A stretch of DNA of 64,000 nt from Pararhodonellum marinum (GTDB lineage: Bacteria; Bacteroidota; Bacteroidia; Cytophagales; Cyclobacteriaceae), in assembly GCF_015354735.1 (NCBI RefSeq), contig NZ_JACEFJ010000001.1, positions 558,001 to 622,000 on the forward strand, written 5' to 3'. Made by a program: the position numbers and the translations under genes. The notes under the pieces are model-generated. The model searched no databases. It was given only the letters and a program-made list of their open reading frames with translations, and had not been told where the DNA came from. Below are positions 24,786 to 31,923 of the stretch, in pieces; positions within the stretch are counted from its first letter, which is position 1, and every line of letters starts with the position of its first letter.

Positions 24786-26714
24786 TTATTTGTCAAATAG
24801 TTTATTTATTTCTGCAAACATTTTTTCAAAGTTGTCTAATGTTTGTTTCTTGAAGAAACTTTTGTCAACTCCAAGCTGGTTTAATTTGTTTGCTGGTCGG
24901 TAATGATTAAATCTGTCTTTACCAATTACTTTGTTTATTTGTTTAATAATTGTGTCCAAAGAAGCGTCAAGGTCGCCTATTTTGATTGGTTTAAAGTCTT
25001 TATCAAATGCTTGATTGAAAAGATTTAAATATTCTTCCTTATCAAACAAATCTTCTATGTCAGCTACGTTTTTGCCATTGTTAGAAAACTCGTTAAAAAA
25101 TCTGATGTTTTTGTCTTTTATTATTCTGTTACGGATTAGGTCATCTACTTTTTGTTTTCCTTTTTGGTCAGTGAATGTGTCAAGTAAGCAAGCTACGTTC
25201 AGTTTTGAGCCCCGTAACAAAGAAATGAAAGTTGAAACCTTGTCCAAGCCACCAACAGGAACAATTGTAATTTGGTCATTTAGATGTGTTTTTTTATCTG
25301 CTTCAAGAATGCTTGACATTAGAGTTAGGTAAATTAAGTCCGCAGGTCCTTCAACGAGTAAGTTGTTTTTGGAAACAAATAGATTCTGGGCTATGTCGTA
25401 GCCAAGTGCCGCTTGCAAAGGAAATAAAGTATTAGGGTCTTTTTCTTGTATTGAGTCTGAAATTACTGTTCCTGTTTCAGTTTCAAAACAAGTTCTTACT
25501 CTTTGTAAATGTTCACTTTCAACCATAAATGGCGAATGTGTAGTATAAATTATTTGATATTTTTTGGAGAGTTCTTCAAAGAATTTTAATAAATCTGATT
25601 GAGCGGAAGCGTGCAGATTCAGTCCTGGTTCGTCTAAAAGGAGGACATAGTCTGAATTTTTGTCCGCTTGAATTTTACTAAACCAAATGATGAATGAAAA
25701 AAACCAATTAAAACCTTTACTTCGCCTGTCAAGAGGAAGGGTTATTTTATGTCTTTGGCTTTTTACTCTAATGTCAAGAACTTTTTCCTGCTGACCTTGT
25801 GAATTGCTTACATTCTGTATTTTAAATTCAATATCTAGATTCTTGTTTGTTGACCAATACTTGAAAATTTCACTTGTAATCTTGTTTGAAGAGGCTTCGA
25901 GTAAAGCTATGTATTTTTCATAGTCTTGTTCTGTAGAGTTCAGAATATCATCTGGTTTTATTCTTGCAAGTTCGAAAAGGGCTATTGATGTCTTGTCCTT
26001 TTCCGTAGATGGTGGTTGACTTTTTAATTTGTTAATGTTGATTTTTCCCGGGAGAGGATAATAATCGTCAAAATACCAAAACTTTGGCATATTAGGTTTA
26101 ATAAACACTTTGGCAATATATGCTTCTAATTCATTCCCCCATTTAGGAAATCCACCGTCCAATATGCTTTTAATCTCCTTTTTAAGTTTAGGCAAATCTT
26201 CATCACCTTCAGCTTGCTGAATAGCATCAATTTCCTTTAGCTGACTTACTTTCTTTATGTTTTGTTTGGTCTCTTTTGATAAACTATAGTCATCAACAAT
26301 ACTTTCCAAATACTTTTTAATGCTAGCATTTATACCTGTGAAAGAGGTTTTGTTTTTGTATGTCCAAGTGTAGCTGAATTCCGTTGAATTAAATACACCT
26401 TTCCCAAATTCTTCTTCAATTGCTTCAAGTAACTCTTTCTGAATCTCGTAGTAGCATTGAATTATATTGCAGTCTTCATCACTATGTTGAAAGTCAATTA
26501 GCTCATTTCGTGGGTAGTCTTGAGTTAAATCAAAAGTAAAGTCATTATCGTCATTAAAGTAGTTGGTTTTCGCAATAGCAGTCAAAAAGTTAGTTTTCCC
26601 TGATTCATTCATTCCAACAACTGTTGTAATACCTGATTCAATTTCTACAGATTGAGTGTTCTGTATGCTTTTGAATTTGTTTATCTCTACTTTGGTTAGT
26701 TTAATTTTTGCCAT
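24786..26714 (-). CDS. OLD-like AAA ATPase with TOPRIM nuclease domain
   Basis: A 642-residue protein. The N-terminus has an ABC/SMC-type P-loop (GMNESGKTNFL, about residues 34-44). Further on come the Walker B VLLLDEPGLNLHASAQSDLL and H-loop IIYTTHSPFM. The C-terminal TOPRIM domain has the conserved Glu in NNLLVEGPADLIYL and acidic residues in ACLLDTFTD. OLD-family nucleases, including GajA, act in anti-phage defence. It is the first gene after the recombinase junction and is large for a gene cassette. No GajB-like helicase is adjacent. Confidence 0.88.
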   Translation of the reverse strand: MAKIKLTKVEINKFKSIQNTQSVEIESGITTVVGMNESGKTNFLTAIAKTNYFNDDNDFTFDLTQDYPRNELIDFQHSDEDCNIIQCYYEIQKELLEAIEEEFGKGVFNSTEFSYTWTYKNKTSFTGINASIKKYLESIVDDYSLSKETKQNIKKVSQLKEIDAIQQAEGDEDLPKLKKEIKSILDGGFPKWGNELEAYIAKVFIKPNMPKFWYFDDYYPLPGKININKLKSQPPSTEKDKTSIALFELARIKPDDILNSTEQDYEKYIALLEASSNKITSEIFKYWSTNKNLDIEFKIQNVSNSQGQQEKVLDIRVKSQRHKITLPLDRRSKGFNWFFSFIIWFSKIQADKNSDYVLLLDEPGLNLHASAQSDLLKFFEELSKKYQIIYTTHSPFMVESEHLQRVRTCFETETGTVISDSIQEKDPNTLFPLQAALGYDIAQNLFVSKNNLLVEGPADLIYLTLMSSILEADKKTHLNDQITIVPVGGLDKVSTFISLLRGSKLNVACLLDTFTDQKGKQKVDDLIRNRIIKDKNIRFFNEFSNNGKNVADIEDLFDKEEYLNLFNQAFDKDFKPIKIGDLDASLDTIIKQINKVIGKDRFNHYRPANKLNQLGVDKSFFKKQTLDNFEKMFAEINKLFDK

Positions 26715-26755
26715 TTTTTATAGTTTTATGTTTTACTATGTCTTGTTTTTAAGGT

Positions 26756-26775
26756 GACCGCTAACTCTCTTATTG
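26756..26775. repeat. Candidate attI-like junction
   Basis: On the minus strand this reads GAGAGTTAGCGGTCACC. GTTAGCGG is the same core found at the ends of the 16.4, 17.5 and 24.8 kb sites (and TGACCGCTAAC is shared with 17.5 kb). No palindromic partner arm is visible, as expected for attI rather than attC. It lies between the recombinase stop (26840) and the first cassette gene (start 26714). Confidence 0.5.
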
Positions 26776-26839
26776 TTACGGTTTTTCCGAATATACTTAA
26801 CTAATCTGGTTACATTTATACAGTTTTCCCTATTTTTAT

Positions 26840-27721
26840 TTATAAATCATCAAATGGGGATTTGATCTCTTTGATCTTTTTTTCACTCACATAGGTATAT
26901 ATCTCCGTAGTCTTACTGGACTTGTGTCCAAGTAATTCCTGAATGTACCTCAAATCTGTACCCCTTTCCAATAAATGAGTTGCATAACTATGTCTTAACC
27001 AATGCAGCGTTACTGGCTTTTTGATTCCTGCTTTTAAAACAGCATTCTTCAAGACTTCCTGCAAACTGGTGGGACTATAGGTCTGGCCCATGATCATACC
27101 CTCAAACAGATACACCCTTGGCTTTTCATACCTGTAATATTCCCTGAGCAATTCCAAGATCTTTTCACTGATAGGTACCATCCTGTCCTTTTTGCCTTTC
27201 CCTTGACGGATAAGCAGCATTCCCCTTTTGGAATCAATATCACCGATCTTGATGTTCAACAACTCTGACCTTCTGAGACCACAGGCATATATCAACGAAA
27301 GCATGGTCCGGTGCTTTACGTTTTGATGTGCCTGTAAGATCGCTTTCACTTCTTCTTTGCTCAGAACATGGGGTAAAATTCTCGGGTTTTTTGGCCGCTC
27401 TATCCCTTGAATCTCCAGCTTTCTTTTTTGTCTGTTCGAAAAATATAGCTTTACTGCATTGATAACAAGTGACTGAAAAGAAGCTGAATATTTCCTTAAA
27501 ATAATATAGTCTTTATGAAAGGATTCCAGGTCTTCATTAGAAATAAGTTCGGGATTTTTATTTCCGGTAAACCTGAAAAATAAACCCAACCCCCCTGAAT
27601 AGTTCTTAATAGTGGATTCGGAGTACCTTAGGTTCCGCATCCAATCTGAGAATTTGTCAATTTCCTGTCTGATTTCCTCAGATATCGGAGGCAATGGATC
27701 AAATTCCCTTTCTACCTTCAC
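26840..27721 (-). CDS. Tyrosine recombinase, SAM-like and catalytic domains
   Basis: From the GTG at 27721 this is 293 residues. The core-binding domain covers about 16-105. The catalytic domain contains Arg150 (ACGLRRSELL), Lys175 (QGKGKKDRM), His240/Arg243 (HWLRHSYATHLLE), His266 (LLGHKSS) and Tyr275 (TTEIYTYV). It ends IKEIKSPFDDL, reminiscent of the RSPLDxL end of integron integrases, but lacks the IntI-specific insertion between the Lys and HxxR boxes. The preceding frame encodes the usual N-terminal extension, so this may be the 3' part of a frameshifted gene. It reads toward the cassettes. Confidence 0.9.
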   Translation of the reverse strand: MKVEREFDPLPPISEEIRQEIDKFSDWMRNLRYSESTIKNYSGGLGLFFRFTGNKNPELISNEDLESFHKDYIILRKYSASFQSLVINAVKLYFSNRQKRKLEIQGIERPKNPRILPHVLSKEEVKAILQAHQNVKHRTMLSLIYACGLRRSELLNIKIGDIDSKRGMLLIRQGKGKKDRMVPISEKILELLREYYRYEKPRVYLFEGMIMGQTYSPTSLQEVLKNAVLKAGIKKPVTLHWLRHSYATHLLERGTDLRYIQELLGHKSSKTTEIYTYVSEKKIKEIKSPFDDL

Positions 27722-27945
27722 CCGTTTAAACTGAGAATAACCAGCCAGATTCTCCCCTTAAAAAATGTAAGGAGTTCAGTGAGCCTGTCATCCGTATAAG
27801 CTATCCACCATACCTTTTCCTTTGGATCCCAATCTACCCCCTCAAATTTCTTAATAGCTTCCTTCAGCTCAAAATCATAGGGAAATTCCAACCTGATCAC
27901 AGGTTTTTTCCCCCTGTAGCCGTTTTTCACCACAATTGTTTTCAT
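27718..27945 (-). CDS. N-terminal domain of the same recombinase, separate frame
   Basis: 75 residues (MKTIVVKNGYRGKKPVIRLE, FPYDFELKEAIKKFEGVDW, WWIAYTDDRLTELLTFFKG) match the beta-rich extension normally fused to the front of Bacteroidetes tyrosine recombinases. The stop overlaps the downstream GTG (GTGA). Adding one G to the GGGG run at about 27757-27760 would fuse the frames through FFKGENLAGYSQFKRV to a 368-codon-scale protein. Either translational coupling or a frameshift mutation explains the split. Confidence 0.75.
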   Translation of the reverse strand: MKTIVVKNGYRGKKPVIRLEFPYDFELKEAIKKFEGVDWDPKEKVWWIAYTDDRLTELLTFFKGRIWLVILSLNG

Positions 27946-28175
27946 AAAAAATTAGACTAAAAACACCAATGAAATTAGTTAAAAATCCCGGAATAAGCAA
28001 TGTCTAGTTGATTACTTTCCACTCAGACACCAAAACCCCCCTTTTAAAAAACCTATCTATCTTCCTTCAGATTCAAAAACCGCTTACCCAAAAATCCACA
28101 GCCTATCTCGAAACCAATATCCCCCAATTTCAACTAATATCAATATCAACCAGCATCCATAAATATCACCAAATA

Positions 28176-30038
28176 TCAACCAATTTCTTTTTTGATCGCC
28201 TCACTGTCCCAAGCATGATCATTGACCGAAAACCGCCGCTTCATTTCACCGGTAAGCAGTTGTTCCTGCATCTCAATCTGCCGTCGGACCATAGAAATGT
28301 ATTGTTGTTGGTCATCTTTGACCTTGACCAGTTCACGAAGAGAAGCTTCATCATATTTCTGGAAATTCTGGGCCAGCCTTTGTACGGTGTGGGCCCTTTT
28401 GCCTAGTTTGATCAGTGCATCTTTGCCCATGCGGATGGAGGTGTCAAGGTGCTCCCTGTAGATGTTTTCCACCCCCATTTCCATCAGTTCGTAGGCATCT
28501 GCCCGGTTGCGGCTGCGGATCATCAGTTCCAGGTTGGGGAAATGTTTCTGAAGCGTCTCCACCAGAGCCAGGTTGGTTTCTGGAGAATCGATCGCTGAGA
28601 TCAATAACCGTGCTTCTGCAGCTCCGGCAGACTCCAGAAGGTCCAGTCGGGTGGCATCCCCGTAAAAGACCCTAAAGCCCATTTTTCTCAACAGATCCAC
28701 CCGGTCCGCATCATGGTCCAAGATGGTGGCCGATACACCACTCGCCCGTAGAAACCGTCCTACCGTACTGCCATAATGGGAAAAACCCACGAGAATTACC
28801 TGGTTTTTTTCATCGATCTCATCATCGGGTAGCGCAGTGGATTCTTTGACACCCACCCTCGGCAGCAGCAGCTGCTCATTCATCAGGTTGAATATGGGGG
28901 TGAGGGTCATGCTCAAAGCTGTCGTTGCCATCATCAGGTCTGTGGTCCCCCGATCCAGGATCCCCAGCTGCAAGGTAAAGGAAAACACCACAAAGGCGAA
29001 TTCCCCGATCTGCGCCAAGCCGATGGAAAAAAGCAGGTTTTGGTCCAGGCTTAATTTGGCATTTTTTCCGATTCCAAAAAGTACCAGGCCTTTGAGCAAC
29101 ATGATGCCGAAGGTGAGGCCAATGACCATGGCGGCATTGCCAAAGATCAGTTCAAAATTGATGGATGCACCTACAGCGATAAAGAAAAGCCCCAACAATA
29201 GCCCTTTGAAAGGCTCCAGATCAGCCTCCAATTCATGTTTAAAGGCACTGTTGGCCAAAATGACTCCTGCCAAAAAGGTCCCCAAAGCAGGGCTCAACCC
29301 AACCGCTTCCATCAAAAAGGCAATGCCAATCACAATCAGCAAAGCACTCGCTGAGAACAGTTCACGCAGCCGGGTTCTTGATACCATCCTCAACAAAGGT
29401 TCTACGGCAAATTTTCCCAACAAAATCACCACCCCAACGGCAGCAACTACAGAAAGGGTCTGAATCCATGGCGCCAACCCGTCAAAAAGGCTTCCATGTT
29501 CCGACACTGTGCCAAGGTCGGTCAGAGCAAGCAGTGGCATCAAGGCCAGGATGGGAATCACCGCTATGTCCTGCATCAACAACACAGCAAAGGAATGTTT
29601 CCCAGCCAAGGTATCCATTAGGTTTTTTTCCTTCAGGGATTGCAGGACAATGGCAGTAGAAGACAGGGAAAGCGCCATTCCTATGGCCAAGGCCATGTGC
29701 CATGGCAGGCCCAAAGCCAAGGCGATACCGAAGAAAACCAAGGCTGTGATCAGCACTTGGGAAAGCCCTACCTTTAAGATCATGGTTTTCATCTTCCACA
29801 AATGCGCCGGCTCAAGTTCCAATCCGATCAAGAAAAGCATCATGACTACGCCAAATTCCGCGAAATGCATGATGTCTTCCCCTTCCTCGCCAATAAAACC
29901 CATTAAATAGGGACCAATTACAATACCTGCAATAAGGTAACCCAGCACCGAACCCAGTCCAAGTTTTTTGGCGATGGGGACACAGATCACCGCTGCTCCC
30001 AGGTATATGATGGCTTGAAACAAAAAGCTGTTTTCCAT
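28176..30038 (-). CDS. Kef-type K+/H+ antiporter (CPA2 family) with RCK domain
   Basis: A 620-residue inner-membrane protein. Residues about 5-385 contain 12 or so transmembrane helices with the CPA2 pattern (GYLIAGIVIGPYLMGFIGEE, FGVVMMLFLIGLELEP, LSLSSTAIVLQSL). A TrkA-N/RCK Rossmann domain follows (QVILVGFSHYGSTVGRFL, ILDHDADRVDLLRKMGF), which senses nucleotides or glutathione adducts in Kef proteins. The KefF-like gene ends 12 bases upstream, so the two form an operon. Confidence 0.92.
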   Translation of the reverse strand: MENSFLFQAIIYLGAAVICVPIAKKLGLGSVLGYLIAGIVIGPYLMGFIGEEGEDIMHFAEFGVVMMLFLIGLELEPAHLWKMKTMILKVGLSQVLITALVFFGIALALGLPWHMALAIGMALSLSSTAIVLQSLKEKNLMDTLAGKHSFAVLLMQDIAVIPILALMPLLALTDLGTVSEHGSLFDGLAPWIQTLSVVAAVGVVILLGKFAVEPLLRMVSRTRLRELFSASALLIVIGIAFLMEAVGLSPALGTFLAGVILANSAFKHELEADLEPFKGLLLGLFFIAVGASINFELIFGNAAMVIGLTFGIMLLKGLVLFGIGKNAKLSLDQNLLFSIGLAQIGEFAFVVFSFTLQLGILDRGTTDLMMATTALSMTLTPIFNLMNEQLLLPRVGVKESTALPDDEIDEKNQVILVGFSHYGSTVGRFLRASGVSATILDHDADRVDLLRKMGFRVFYGDATRLDLLESAGAAEARLLISAIDSPETNLALVETLQKHFPNLELMIRSRNRADAYELMEMGVENIYREHLDTSIRMGKDALIKLGKRAHTVQRLAQNFQKYDEASLRELVKVKDDQQQYISMVRRQIEMQEQLLTGEMKRRFSVNDHAWDSEAIKKEIG

Positions 30039-30050
30039 GGCTGTTTGATC

Positions 30051-30629
30051 TTAAGGTTGACTGTTGGAAGAAGGTGTGGGATGGGTAGCTACGCTCGTGG
30101 AATCCCGTAAAGCAATAAGGAGGTTCCGGTACTGCGAGGCCGCTTCGTCCAGTTCCTTGGCATTGATTTTATGGGTGCCTCCTACATGGAAGAATGGCAG
30201 GTATTGCATGCGGCAAAGTTTGGCGGTTTGCGCAAAAGGAAGCAGAAAATCACCGAAAGTGTGTCCATGCTTGCCATGGGCCGAATAAGACTCCTGAGGT
30301 CCTCCCGAAGTCACTGCACTCAGTACGAGCTTATTGCTCAGATAAATACCCCTAGGCCCATAGGCCCAGCCAAATTCCAGAACCAGATCAATCCACTGCT
30401 TCAGCAGGGGAGGGGCTGAGTACCAATACAGAGGGTGGTGCCATACCAGTACCTCACTACCGAAGAGCAGTTCCTGTTCCCGCTGTACATCAATGTTAAA
30501 GTCAGGGTACAGTTCATACAGATCCTGTATCCTCACACCCTCCAGGTTTTTTACAGCATCTATCAAGGCCCTGTTTACGACGGAATGTTCAAATTTGGGA
30601 TGGGCCAGAATGATTAGGATTTGTTTCAT
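30051..30629 (-). CDS. KefF/MdaB-like NAD(P)H-dependent flavodoxin-fold oxidoreductase
   Basis: A 192-residue flavodoxin-fold protein starting MKQILIILAHPKFEHSVVNR, with the FMN-site segment LVWHHPLYWYSAPPLLKQW and LVLEFGWAYG. KefF binds and activates KefC and reduces quinones; the gene order here is the same kind of pair. A Pro/Ser-rich tail ends the protein. Confidence 0.9.
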   Translation of the reverse strand: MKQILIILAHPKFEHSVVNRALIDAVKNLEGVRIQDLYELYPDFNIDVQREQELLFGSEVLVWHHPLYWYSAPPLLKQWIDLVLEFGWAYGPRGIYLSNKLVLSAVTSGGPQESYSAHGKHGHTFGDFLLPFAQTAKLCRMQYLPFFHVGGTHKINAKELDEAASQYRNLLIALRDSTSVATHPTPSSNSQP

Positions 30630-30658
30630 GAATGTGCTGAAATTGAGGATAAAAGCTT

Positions 30659-31084
30659 TCAGCCCTCGAAGCTGATTTTTTTGTGGGTTCCATCACAATA
30701 AGGTTTGTTTTGAGAACTTCCACATCGGCAAAAAGCCGTAATTTTGTGTTTTTTTTCCTGACGCCCGTTTTTGTACTTTACCGCGATATTGCCGTACACC
30801 ATCAGGGGGCCATTGGGCATGATTTCTACCACTTGGTCAAAGTCTATTTGGCTTTCACTTTCCTGTTTGTCTGCATCATTGTAAAAATACCCCAGTGCTC
30901 CTGAAGGACATTGCTTCACCTGTTCTACTATGGCTTCAGTAGGGGCACCCTCAGGTTTGATCCAAGGTCTGGCATCGGCTTGGAACACTTCAGGCAGACC
31001 ATTGACGCAGTTGGCAGAATGGATGCACTTTTCTGCTTCCCATGTGATGGTGACTTCTCCGTTGGTATAGGTTTTCTTGCTCAT
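30659..31084 (-). CDS. Fused divergent 4Fe-4S (Fer4_19) and CDGSH iron-sulfur protein
   Basis: A 141-residue protein. Residues about 10-65 form a Fer4_19 domain (EKCIHSANCVNGLPEVF, KQCPSGAL). Residues about 105-138 carry a CDGSH finger: CRCGSSQNKPYCDGTH, with three Cys and one His ligating a 2Fe-2S cluster. Such proteins are thought to act in electron transfer or iron/redox homeostasis. It lies 29 bases upstream of the KefF-like gene on the same strand, which suggests a thiol/electrophile stress operon. Confidence 0.92.
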   Translation of the reverse strand: MSKKTYTNGEVTITWEAEKCIHSANCVNGLPEVFQADARPWIKPEGAPTEAIVEQVKQCPSGALGYFYNDADKQESESQIDFDQVVEIMPNGPLMVYGNIAVKYKNGRQEKKHKITAFCRCGSSQNKPYCDGTHKKISFEG

Positions 31085-31163
31085 ATAAATTGATCGATTT
31101 TTTGCTATGGATTTCTAGGATATTGACTTGCTGGTTGCAAACTTCCCTTTTAGACCAGGTCAA

Positions 31164-31445
31164 TTAAACCAAAACATCCCGAATTTCTTTGTTTTTGGCG
31201 AAGACACTTCTGGCAAAAGGGCAGAGGGGTAAGATCATGATTTTTGTGTGGCGGGCATACTTTACGGCTTCCATCACCAAGGCTTGACCCACACCATTCC
31301 CTTTTTCTGAGGGAGATACCTCGGTATGGTCAATGATGATTTTGTCTTTTCCAGCTACGGAATAGGTCATCAAACCAACTTCTAGCCCTGATTTCAAGGC
31401 TTGAAATTGTCCTTTGCTGCCATTTTCTTTGCGTATTATTTCCAT
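31164..31445 (-). CDS. GNAT-like N-acetyltransferase, YjdJ type
   Basis: A 93-residue protein with the short-GNAT pattern KDKIIIDHTEVSPSEKGNGVGQALVMEAVKYA and LPLCPFARSVFAKN. These minimal GNAT proteins bind acetyl-CoA at the GNGVGQA loop. Substrate unknown. It lies 79 bases upstream of the iron-sulfur protein gene and may be in the same transcript. Confidence 0.9.
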   Translation of the reverse strand: MEIIRKENGSKGQFQALKSGLEVGLMTYSVAGKDKIIIDHTEVSPSEKGNGVGQALVMEAVKYARHTKIMILPLCPFARSVFAKNKEIRDVLV

Positions 31446-31923
31446 GGTTTCCCCTACTAATTTCCAGAATTAAAGTTTCAGCTTAGAAACTAGGAAAAAT
31501 ATTGCTTAATGCTAAATTTTTTATACAAAAAATAACCGAACCTCTTTTTAGATATGGGTTTTCTTGTCTGGTTTTTGCCGTAGATGAGGAGCAAAATTTA
31601 AAAATGGTCGCTTGAAGCTATTTATTGATCAAATTACCTCTACTAAAATTTCCCTTATTCGGAAAGAACTCTGAGACTAAAAAAGAAAACATGGAATGAG
31701 AGGGCTTTCCTAAATCCGGATCCCTTTATTCCATGTTTATTTAATTTCAAGCGGATTGGGTTTTCTATCCGAAATCCCACACCTACAAGTATTTGATCTG
31801 GTAAATATAGGATCAGGCCATAGCCTAATATCCACAAAATATCCCAGTATCCATTTAATATCAATCTCGCCTTCAAGCAAATCGAACATTGATGTCAAAT
31901 ATTCATTATACTTCAAAAAGATC
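31446..31923. other. Intergenic region with a terminator and AT-rich repeats
   Basis: 478 bases. A strong hairpin lies at 31687-31738. A 73-codon minus frame (31655-31876) spans the hairpin and has no conserved motif, so I do not call it a gene. The 31790-31870 part contains loosely repeated ATATCC/ATATCA phrases, also seen near 28.1 kb. Confidence 0.5.
31687..31738 (-). terminator. Hairpin terminator of the TPP enzyme/ALDH operon
   Basis: AAACATGGAAT and ATTCCATGTTT form an 11-bp stem, extended by AGGG/CCCT. On the minus strand it is followed by a T-rich run (TTTTCTTTTTT). It lies about 190 bases after the aldehyde dehydrogenase stop codon. Confidence 0.75.

Noticed and set aside
26840-27721. 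Calling the recombinase a true IntI
   Set aside because: The IntI-specific insertion between the Lys and HxxR boxes is not present; only the C-terminal end and context resemble IntI.
27745-27765. Programmed -1 frameshifting between the two recombinase frames
   Set aside because: No convincing slippery heptamer: the -1 frame contains TAA just before the G run, and no downstream pseudoknot is evident. A one-base indel or GTGA coupling is simpler.
28837-29463. 208-codon + strand frame opposite the Kef gene
   Set aside because: Antisense shadow of a conserved membrane protein; no independent support.
31655-31876. 73-codon minus-strand frame
   Set aside because: It spans the terminator hairpin and has no family resemblance.
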